From Clarkia xantiana subsp. parviflora (taxonomy: Eukaryota > Streptophyta > Magnoliopsida > Myrtales > Onagraceae): DNA of 64,000 bases. The stretch is from assembly GCA_036873135.1 (NCBI GenBank), contig JAPTYO010000056.1:62001-126000 (forward strand). Reading direction: 5' to 3'. Made by a program: the position numbers and the translations under genes. Under the pieces are notes generated by a model that saw only the letters and a program-made list of their open reading frames with translations, was not told where the DNA came from and ran no database searches. Of the stretch, positions 32,513-41,903 are shown one piece after another; positions within the stretch are counted from its first letter, which is position 1, and every line of letters begins with the position of its first letter.

Positions 32513-33045
32513 GGGTTAATAACTAAAAAACTGTCCAAGATTTACCCTATGTTAAAATTAGGTGTCTGAAGTTTGAAATGTTAAAATGGACTGTCCCAAG
32601 TTTCATTTTTGTTGAAATTTGGTGTCTCGGTGTGATTACTTTAGAGAAGTCAATTCCGACGAAACCATCTGTCAAATTCAAGCTCTCATACACACTCTCT
32701 TCTCGTCATCTTGCCGGGACCGTCACCTAAAAACTTGGTCACATCCGGGCAAGTAAATCTCGCTCTATTATCATTGGAAAATGGCTCTACACCACTCTTC
32801 TAGAAACTTTTTTTTTAATGTTTAATTTTTAGGTGAAATTTGACGATTTTGTGAAAAGTAAAGAGTGATTGATTATGAGTGGGTTGGTGGGTTGATGAAA
32901 ATGATTGAATGGAGATGAAAAGACGCACAAAGACACCAAATTTCAACAAAAATGAAACTTGGGACAGTCCATTTTAACATTTCAAACTTCAGACATCTAA
33001 TTTTAACATAGGGTAAACCTTGGACAGTTTTTTAGTTATTAACCC
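32513..33045 (-). mobile_element. Mutator-like MITE, copy 2 of 3, with 9-bp target duplication
   Basis: Terminal inverted repeats GGGTTAATAACTAAAAAACT and its complement flank 533 bp. The direct repeat TAATTTTTA occurs at 32504-32512 and 33046-33054, the 9-bp target duplication expected of Mutator-like elements. The core is the reverse complement of the cores of copies 1 and 3. Confidence 0.88.
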
Positions 33046-33338
33046 TAATTTTTAATTACACCATTTTGGTACTCTTTTCACATATTTTCCACTCATACAT
33101 ATGATTTCATGCTATTAAAGAAAAAACGATTTATGATTAAAATTTTAAGTTTCTTAGTTAGTAACCACCTATTGTAAACCAGTATTAACGAATCGAATCA
33201 TAACTGCTTATCAAGGAGCACCAAAATTATCCAAAAAAAAAACACTTAAATCATATAACGATATAATACAAAATGCTTAATATGTAGTTTAGATAATTAG
33301 ATTAACTGACTATTCAATTGTAGATTACATATATACAA
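33046..33338. other. AT-rich intergenic stretch
   Basis: No gene or recognisable repeat. Confidence 0.4.
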
Positions 33339-35567
33339 TCTATATATTATATAATTTAGAAGCATTTAGGCTATTAACTAGGCTACTTGGTTGCCATGTC
33401 ACCTAATTCATTTTTTATTGGACCTTGAATCTTACGCCTCCTTCTAATCTCTATGGCGTGTGATCATCATCTTCCAGGCTTCATTCCTTCAATTTACTTA
33501 TGCAACGTTCCAATCAAAGCTACCGTTTCAATTCCCTTCCACCGAAGCTTTAAGAAAATCCCTATCTTCCATCGCTTCATCTCTTCGACGCGGGTAATTC
33601 TCCATCCCTTGATAAATTCTCTTTTTTTTTTTTCTCCGAGACAACGAATTCATTGAGAAGAATCTTACTAATAGGCACTTCCTTTTACGACTTAAATATC
33701 TCATCTACCTACTTATTTCTTCTTTGAAGATTCCAAGGAGCTCTAATGGGAAAATTCGAAGCATGCAGTGTCTCAAAATCCTTTGGTGCGTTGCTAACAG
33801 TCTATTCTCATTTTCGCACATCATAATTGCCTGAAACTAGGTTCGATGTCGTGTAATTACCAGATTTCACAACATGTTGAACCGATGCTTCCCTAGCCAC
33901 CGAAAGTGAGTATTTATTTACGCCGATACGGTGTAGAGATGAATCTTCTTTGGGTTCTTATTAAAGAAGTTCTGATTTTGATGATGTTTTGGTTGATGTT
34001 GAAATACATCACAATTTTAAGAAACATTGTTTTTACTGAATCACTCTACCTTCTCCAAATATATTTCAGTTAAATTTTGAGGTATTATAGCATTTTTTCT
34101 TGCTTTGACCAATTATTTTAAGAAAAGTAAACGGGAGCAAAGCAAATACAAAGTGGATTAATGCCGCACAAAGTTTTTGAAACTTTGTTATTAATGTATG
34201 AATTATAACCAGATCATGAAGATGAAGACAATGCTTGAGTTAGTATTTAAAGAACTGTTACATATGTTCCATTTCGGATCGATTCAGATGTTCCGTTTTG
34301 GATTCTACAAAACTGACAGACTTTACATGAAGGGTCCAGGTGGAACTTGGAAGGGCCAGGTTGATAACTGAGACGTCATGGAGAGGTTCTTGCAGAGAGA
34401 TGAAAAAGACACCGTGGACAAAGATATGAGATTCTGGGGTTAGTACTTCTCTACCTTTAAATTTTATCTTTGATTGATGAAATTGTTTGGAGTTGTCACT
34501 GATATAATAAGTCCAATTGAGCGCTGGTTGGATTGAAATTTATTAACTTTTAAAAAGTTTTATGCATTGAATCTTCTATTTGGGTATACATTTTAGATTT
34601 GGTGTCTCGATAGCCGCAGTGTAGGTATTTGATAACAGCGTATATTGCCTTTTAGATTAAGGTCTCATCAACTAACATTTATCTTTTATTTTAATTTTTT
34701 GTTCATATGATATGGACGAGTATCGTGCTTATCCATTGCCTTCTGTTTTCGCTTCGTTTGCAGACAATATTTGGCAATGGCTCATCGAAAGAGAAGAATG
34801 TTTTGCAGTGTTATTTTGGGAAGTACAAGGGCGCGGTTAATTCACGTTCTTTGTTACCCAATAAAATAGAGTCTTCTTTGTTGGATCTTGAAAATGAAGA
34901 AGATAAAGGATTAGACTTCTCAGCTTCTGGTTTATAAAGTATCCAACTCTATGGTTTATCAACATATGCAGGGCTTTACATTTATGTTCAGCCCCAGTTT
35001 TCACCTATTGGAAGCTTCGGTTTCAGATCTTGAACGTCATTCCTCAGCTTGAACTTTCTTAATTAGATGAACACCACCGTCCGTTTTTCCAATTGGTCTT
35101 TATTGCATTGGCGTTTCAGACCTGTCTCTAATCCTATATAAGTGGTAAGAGTTTTGTGATTTTTGCAGATGATTTTCACCGGAATTTCAATTTTTTGTTG
35201 TTGATACTCTGTGTGTGCCAAGTGTTTTCAATGGATAGGCATAATGTTAACGTGTTTACAAACGATCCAATTGCACATATATGTATCATGAAAATCTTTT
35301 ATTAATGAATTGCATGTTCAATTGCAAGGGTAAGGATACCATGAAGAGAACAACTCTGTAATTGAGGATTTTTTTAGGAAGTAAATTTTGAGCTACTAGT
35401 AATCTACAGATGTATTCAGTCATGTATCCTGGTGCAAAAGACCAGGAACAAAATCGAGGAGCAAGGCTTTATGCGGTTTCAGTTGATTCTTATATGCGGC
35501 TAATAGTTGGAGTTCCACCAACTGCATGTATCCCCCTAACCTATTCTATACCCAGTAAGTATAGTTA
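33339..35567 (+). mobile_element. Helitron 5' portion with unidentified gene-like pieces
   Basis: Starts TCTATATATTATATAATTTAG after an A at 33338, followed by TTGCCATGTCACC, closely matching the 5' end at 35568. No separate 3' terminus is found before 35568, so this is either the outer part of a 3.66-kb Helitron or a copy that lost its end. Inside are exon-like open pieces: 33453-33590 (MACDHHLPGF..., ending at a GCGGGTAATT donor-like site) and 34764-34937 (after TTTGCAG; TIFGNGSSKEKN...DFSASGL). I recognise no family in either; they may be captured fragments. Confidence 0.55.
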
Positions 35568-36999
35568 TCTATATATAATATAATTTAGGTACACTTCTAA
35601 GGCTAATAGCTTAGATTTTTGCCATGTCACCAATAAGCATTTTGATTGGTTGATAATTGGTTTTGTAACTTCTTCATATGTTACACATTATTCAATTCTT
35701 TAATCATTTTTTCTACATGTATATTAGTTAATCTTGATTAGTATACTAATTCACATTCTTCATATTTATATTCTAATAGTTTTTGTGAGTTTTACAAAAA
35801 TAATTTCTGCAACATGTAGTTAAAATAGTGTTAACAATTAGGGTATCCATTTGCAAAAAAAAAAAAAAAGTAAAATTTTAACTTAACAAAGGATTCTTAT
35901 AAGAATTCTTAAGAATAAAATGTGTATTGCCTCCTTAAATTTAAATACTTTTTAAGAAAAAAATTCATGCATGCTTACTTTCATTAAAAGTTTAAAACAA
36001 CCTATTTTTCACATATTTTGTCACATTTTAAATTATTTCTAAAAGTAACTATAATATAACCATTGTTAAAAATATCAAAAGTATGTTTATTCTTTTAAAA
36101 TTCTCAAATAAACTCTAATTTTTTGTTTATTCTAATGTTTGAATTACACCAACATCAATTGGCAATGTATCATATGTTTTCTATGTTAAAACTTATGGTA
36201 CTACATATTGTAATAAAATAAAAAATAAAAAATGATGAATTCATTACTACTTTTTACGTAGAGTGCGAGTAAGATACCATAGTAATATAATAAAAACAAT
36301 AGAAATATTTGGAAATTGAAAGTAGATGTGTTTTGATAAAACCTACAAATTCTTATCCTCCATCTGTTACTATTCTAATTAATTATTTTAAGTTCTCCGT
36401 CCATGAATTTTCATCTTCGTCTTCTATATATGTCTTATACTCTTCTTCTTGGTTTTGTTCATTTCACTGCTAAAAGGATTTGTAATGTCAGCATTCGGTT
36501 ACATCGATCTAAAAAATTAACACAATGTCAAATGAGAATTGCTTCTTCGAGCAGAATACTAGGATTAAGATCCCTTCAATCGGTCTCGGCACCCGGAATA
36601 CCGATCACTCCCTCATTTCTGATACCCTCGCTGTGATCGTTAAGGTAATTTTTTTAGGGTACTCGAAAGATGACAATTTTGGTTTAAATTAGTTTATGCT
36701 GATTAAACTGCAGATTGGCTACGCTAACTTGAATGAGATCATAGTATGGCAACGAGAAGGATGCATATTTTGTTTAGATTGATTTTTTTTTTAAAAAAAA
36801 AAATTCTGGATGTTTTTGTGCATTACATGCTTCACTTGATAAATAAAATTTAAATAATCTTTAAAAAATCGGTGGAAAAACAACATAAATTAGCTCATAA
36901 ATATTTATAATTTATCATCTATATAATTAATACATAACATAACACAAACAAAAATTATAAAAATATCAACCCCGCGCAATGCGCGGGGCGAATACCTAG
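35568..36999 (+). mobile_element. Helitron with captured gene fragment
   Basis: The 5' end is TCTATATATAATATAATTTAG after an A. The 3' end has the perfect 9-bp stem CCCCGCGCA/TGCGCGGGG (36970-36988, one-base loop), then seven bases and CTAG at 36996-36999, followed by T. Length 1432 bp. No Rep/helicase is encoded, so it is non-autonomous. It carries an aldo-keto reductase piece (separate entry). Confidence 0.8.
36541..36770 (+). pseudogene. Captured aldo-keto reductase exon fragments
   Basis: 36541-36642 reads FFEQNTRIKIPSIGLGTR and on to SDTLAVIVK, which resembles the N-terminal strand of plant aldo-keto reductases (NTGAKIPSVGLGTW...AIK). It ends at AAG with a GTAATT donor. After a short intron-like gap, a CAG acceptor at 36709-36711 is followed by IGYANLNE, matching the IGYRHIDCA block that follows the same intron in this family. 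Changes such as NLNE for HIDC and the absence of the remaining exons show that it is non-functional. Confidence 0.7.
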
Positions 37000-38060
37000 T
37001 AATTATATAATATCGAAATATTATTATAATATAATATATGAAAGGAACTCCATATACTTGTTCATAAAAGGATTGCAGCGATGCACAGCAAACAGACGAG
37101 CTGGAGGGAGCGACGTCGTTGGCCTTGGGTTGTAGTTACTGCAACATCAACAGAGGACAGCGATGGAGAGTGGAGAGTGTCCGGCGTTCGGGTCGACGAG
37201 GAGCCCCAACAGGCAGGGACGGATCTAGTGACCGGAGCAACGGGAGGTGACCGGTACGCGACAGGCGGAGCTTCGACGGAGGGCTGAAGAACAGCTGTGT
37301 GAGGCATGCGAAACAGCGGCTCAATCCGGCGTGGAAACGGGGAACAACTCTGGTCACGATTGAATCTGGGCGAGCTGGAGGCGCGGTAACAGAGAAAACT
37401 GAGGCACCGAGATATGACCTGGTAAGGGCGCGTTGAAGAGGCTTCCATGGTGACAGACGGGGTAAAGTGAAGAGGATCAGTTGGACGGCACGGGGAAGGT
37501 GAACATACTCAGTCTGAGGTGGAGTCACCAGCGGATCTATGGAGGCGAATGGAATAAGGGAGCGGGGTCGACTGAGGGAGGGAGCTCCGGGGCAACGTTC
37601 GTCGTGGACGGAACGTCTTGGATCTGGACGGGCAGCACGAGATGGTCTCCCATCAAACGGAAAGTTGTAATGCATGGGGCCGATTGGTGAAGACGATAAG
37701 TGATTCATATGAGACAAAATATTAATAATAATAAAAAAAACCAAACATCAACTTTAACCATGACTCCAACGAGAAGTTTATTTATACGATCTTCATCTTT
37801 TTTGTTTTTATTTCGTTCCTCTCTTTATTATTACATGTAACATGTTAATCTATATATAGTACCTAGGTCTAGTCTAATCTAAGTAACAAATATTGCTGAT
37901 TTATTTTGCTAATAAATATAACATATTCTAAACATTAGTTTAAATATTCAGAAAATATACTCTGCAATAAATACATATAACTATCATAATTTTGCTCTGA
38001 GCATTCTTAGAAGTTTCCCGACTTTCCATATTTAAATTCTTCCATTTTTAGCGTGTCACA
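37000..38060. other. GC-rich island and AT-rich flank
   Basis: 37065-37690 is sharply GC-richer than its surroundings and holds open minus-strand frames (37136-37744, 202 codons; 37062-37448, 128 codons) rich in Arg/Pro/Ser, with no motif that I recognise. Without codon or homology support I do not call a gene. 37700-38060 is AT-rich and empty. Confidence 0.4.
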
Positions 38061-38200
38061 TATGATATTTTGAACGTGCTACGCGCGGACCAAAATTAGG
38101 TGTTTACAGTTTTCCCATCTTTGGGCGGATTCACGTAGAACATGCGAGGACCAAAATTAACTGTTTACAGTTTGCCCCTCCAGTGCCGTGCAGTAAAATA
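38061..38200. repeat. Duplicated retrotransposon-like leader motif
   Basis: GGACCAAAATTA...TGTTTACAGTTT occurs twice (about 38087 and 38150), followed by GCCCCTCC. Such words recur near the inner edge of Ty3/Gypsy LTRs in plants. No LTR pair or polyprotein is visible, so the assignment is an inference. Confidence 0.3.
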
Positions 38201-38202
38201 AA

Positions 38203-38470
38203 ACCTCAATCGACGATTCCCCAAGTGGCGTGCGACAAGGAAAACCTCCAGTGGCGTGCGGTAAAGAAAAACCTCAATCGACGATGCCTCCAGTGGCGTG
38301 GGATAAGGAAAAGCCTCCAGTGGCGTGCAGTAAAGTAAAACCTCAATCGATGATGCCTCCAGTGGAGTGCGACAAGGAAAAGCTTCCAGTGGCGTTTGTT
38401 GGAGAAGATCATCTAGTGGAGTTTGTTGGAGAAGTGACTCTACTGGCGTCCGTAAGAGCCTCTAGTGGCG
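38203..38470. repeat. Tandem repeat, unit about 65-70 bp
   Basis: The unit CCTCAATCGACGATG...CCTCCAGTGGCGTG...AAGGAAAA recurs three to four times, with an inner half-repeat (CAGTGGCGTG) at roughly 35-bp spacing. The open frames across it only reflect the repeat. Confidence 0.8.
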
Positions 38471-38559
38471 TGACTTGCGAAGACTGAATATCAAGGCTTC
38501 GTTCGTCGGGTTGTGACTCTCAAAAAGCTGGAAAACTACAGATTACGATTATCGGTTGT

Positions 38560-38840
38560 GACTTGTAGGAACAGACTGTAACAGTACTACTCATCATTTG
38601 AGTGGTGACTTGCGAGAGCATACTGTAACTGTCCCGTTTGCCGTGAAGTTGACTTGTAGGAATAAATTGTAACAGTCCTACTTGTCCTTGAAGAGTGACC
38701 TACGAGAGCAGACTGTAACTGTCCCGCTTGCCGTGAAGTTGACTTGTAGGAATAGACCGTAACAGTCCTACTCATCCTTGAAATGCGACCTGCGAGAACA
38801 AACTATAACCGTCCCGCTTGCCGTGAAGTTGACTTGGAAG
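38560..38840. repeat. Tandem repeat, unit about 90 bp
   Basis: Three copies of a unit containing GCCGTGAAGTTGACTTG (about 38639, 38730 and 38820), with CGAGAGCA...CTGTAACTGTCCCG before it and TAACAGTCCTACT after it. Confidence 0.85.
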
Positions 38841-39309
38841 ACGTTGTGTCGTAGAAAATACACATGTGCATGAATTTTTGTCCTTGATTTTTGTCTAAAT
38901 TGCGCATTGTGCGACAACCCAGCGGGATCTTTTTTTTTTTTTTTTTAAATTTCTCTCTTTTTGCCACAGTCGACTTTGAGAGATTTTCGACCGTGCCCCT
39001 CGGTTTTCCTAATTTTTGCATGGACTTTCTCGTGAGGTTTTCATTCCATCGGGATTTTATTTCATCTCCTTTTGCCATGATTGCAATTCCTGGATTTTGC
39101 AATCATGCCCCTCATTTCCTGATTTTGCTTAGGTCGCCCTCTCAGGTTTTCAACCTAGCGGAAGCCTTTATTTGGTAGTCGACTAAATGGTGGTTGTGAC
39201 TCTCTCAATTGTTTTCCACATTTTTCATTGTGGAAACTCTTTTAAAGTAGTCAGTTTCGGGTTGAATGTGGCCCGTTCTTTATTTCCTATCTCGATGCGG
39301 GAGTACTCT

Positions 39310-40060
39310 AATTTATAGCCGTTTGGAGGGTGGCTGAGACCCTTTCCTCCCCGTCTTCAATGTTGCGGGAGCTCTTTTGATTTGTAGTCATTTGGAGGGT
39401 GGCTGTGGCCCTTTATTTCTCATCTCTGATACGGGAGTGCTTCTAATTTGTAGCTGTTCGGAGGGTAGTTGTGGCCCCACGCTCATCAAATTTGTGAGAG
39501 TTCTCTCTTTATATGTAGCCATTTTAAGAGTGATTGTGGCCCTTTCACTTATTTTCCTAGCCTCACACGATTCACGGGAATACTATTTATACGTAGCCAT
39601 TTTGAGGGTGGTTTGGGTTCTTTCAACAATCTCCCATCCTCTCGGGATTCGGGGAACACTCTTTATATGTAGCCATTTTAAGGGTGGTTGTGGTTTTTTC
39701 AAATAATTTCCCGGCCTCACAAGATTCATGGGAATACTCTGTATATGTAGCCATTTTTAGGGTGGTTATGGACCTTTTATATAATTTCTTGGCCTCATAA
39801 GATTCACGGGAATACTCTGTATATGTAGCTATTTTGAGGGTGATTGTGGCCCTTTCAAATAATTTCCCGGCCTCAAAAGATTCACGGGAATACTCTTTAT
39901 ACGTAGTCGTTTTGAAGGTGGATGTGGCACTTTCAACAATATGCCCTCCTCTCAGGATTCGAGGAACACTCTTTGTATGTAGTCATTTTAAGGGTGACTG
40001 TGGTCCTTTCAAATACTTTCCCGGCCTGACAAAATTCACGGGAATACTTTGTATGTGCTG
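39310..40060. repeat. Tandem repeat, unit about 75-80 bp, roughly ten copies
   Basis: Each unit carries TGTAGCCATTTT.AGGGTG.TTGTGGCCCTTTCA, then CCTCACAAGATTCACGGGAATACTCT or a variant with CTCTCGGGATTCGGGGAACACTCT. Divergence falls from left to right, suggesting older units at the left. 38841-39309 between arrays holds a T-run and no gene. Confidence 0.85.
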
Positions 40061-40289
40061 ACCTAAATTTTTTGTCCTTGTTATGACATTAATAAGATCA
40101 CATCATTTAAAAAAAAATCAAACTCGGAATATCTATATCTATATATATTATAAATTCTGAAGGAAAGATAATAACAAAGTGAATGTGAAGCTGAGAATTT
40201 TATTTTTTCGTTAATCGATGTATTTATGATATCTGAGCTAAGGGTTTTGTAGTCATTAACTCCATAACATTGATTGCACTAGAGAGCTG

Positions 40290-40535
40290 AGGGTTTTAAG
40301 TTGCAATTAATCGAAATTAAAATTTTGCTGATTTCGAACCGTTCAAGATTCAATGTATACAATTAATCACAATTAAAATTTCGGACCGTTCAAGATTCAA
40401 TGCATGAAATTAATCGCAATTAAAATTTCCCTAATTTTGAACCGTTCAAGATTCAATGTATGCAATTAAAATTTCGGACCATTCAAGATTCAATGTATGT
40501 AATTAATCGAAATTAAATTTTGCTGATTTTAACAG
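40290..40535. repeat. AT-rich tandem repeat, unit about 60-65 bp
   Basis: The unit AACCGTTCAAGATTCAATG...AATTAATCG.AATTAAAATTT occurs about four times, alternating with the half-unit TTTCGGACCGTTCAAG. Confidence 0.8.
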
Positions 40536-40631
40536 ACACTTGACGCGGAGCCGGCGAACGAAGATACCAGACGGTACAGGCGGCTTACAATCTCAGTGGT
40601 AGAGCCATGTCTATCTCCGGCGAGATATCGC

Positions 40632-41238
40632 TAGGGATGGCAACGGATCACAGTGCCCCGCCGACTTGCGGGGCCCCGACCCGGTTTTGACCCGCTGACC
40701 CACATGTCACGGGGCGGGTTCGGGGCGGACCCAAGGCGGGTCCAAGTCTAGGGGCACGGGGCCCCGCAGACCCGCCCCGAAGTTCCTAATATATATATAT
40801 ATATATATATATACATTTTTATTTTTTTTAATGTTAATATGATGTAACATTTACTAAACAATATGGTTAATATAATACCTAAATAAATAACATGGACTAA
40901 ATTATAAATAGATGTATATTTAGATTATTAGGATTTGTTAATTTGGATTTGGTGTTTGGATTTGAATTTGTATTTTGTGATGAATTTGATGTGTTTGTAT
41001 TTGATTGGTGTTAGATTTATGGTTTGAACTTATATATAATGTAATATTTTGGCAAAAAAAATTGTATTTAATATTGAGAAGTGAAAAAAAAATTGTTCAC
41101 GCGGCGGGGCAGGGCCCCGCAGGATTTTTTCCCCGCCCCGGGAGGTACACTTCTCCGGGTCTGGGTCAGCCAGGCCGACCTGCGGGGCGGGTCCGGGGCT
41201 GCGAAAACCCGCCCCGACCTGCCCCGTTGCCATTCCTA
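40632..41238 (+). mobile_element. hAT non-autonomous element, family B copy 1
   Basis: Ends are TAGGGATGGCAACGG and CCCCGTTGCCATTCCTA. Flanking 8-mers GATATCGC (40624-40631) and GATATCGT (41239-41246) match at 7 of 8 positions. The ends are packed with GGGGC/GCCCC words and the middle is AT-rich. Clearly related to 59626-60255 along its length. No transposase. Confidence 0.88.
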
Positions 41239-41539
41239 GATATCGTCGGTGGTCATCGAAGCCATATTTGTTGAAGAACAGACGCTTTACACGGATCCGA
41301 CGACCAAATGTAGCATGCAGTACGGGCATCTAAAATTTATTTGTGAATTTGTGCAATGGTATTTTATGGTTCAAAATTTTCAGTCTTTCGTTTAATTTTT
41401 CAAATTTTAGACTGATATTTTATTTAAAAATAGTGTTCAATATATTAAAAATAGTCAGTATAAATTTCATCGAATATTAGTTTGTTAATTATACATATTT
41501 GGTAAGTCACCCCGTGCGATGCGCGGAAAATGCACATAG

Positions 41540-41903
41540 TAAATGTTTTTTTTTTTTTTTTCTGAAAAAGCCCGCCGTCCCGTGGGCTGAACCCTACATC
41601 CCAGGGCCGGAGCTGGAACTTTCTTTATTGTTCTTGTTCTTTCCCTACTTTCTCTTACTTTTCTTTATAATATAATAATAATAATAATTATAATAAATAA
41701 ATAAATATAAACATTTATTATTATATTTAAGTTATTATTATAATTAATTATTAGAATGTATAACAAATTATACACCTCTTCTTCCCTCTACTCCAAGAAA
41801 ACTGTTTCCACTCCCTTGCTGTGCTGCGCTCTGATTCTTCTTCACTGCATACTACTATTTCGAAGCAGCCGTGAGGCTTACTAGAGCTTTAGGACGGCCG
41901 ATC
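41540..41903. other. Upstream region of the mitochondrial carrier gene
   Basis: A T-run and a short decayed family-A hAT end (AAAAAGCCCGCC...CCCTACA, 41565-41601) are followed by a TAA/AAT microsatellite (41678-41710) and a pyrimidine-rich leader before the ATG at 41904. Confidence 0.5.

Larger units (their letters stand above)
40132..41539 (+). mobile_element. Candidate Helitron containing a hAT insertion
   Basis: The left end is TCTATATCTATATATATT after an A. The right end is an imperfect GC hairpin (CCGTGC...GCGCGG, 41513-41526) followed by ACATAG and T. The last bases CATAG differ from the usual CTAG, so the call is tentative. It encloses the AT tandem repeat at 40290-40535 and the hAT element at 40632-41238. 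Confidence 0.45.

Noticed and set aside
39377..40061. Cys/Phe-rich repeat proteins
   Set aside because: The frames merely follow the 78-bp tandem units.
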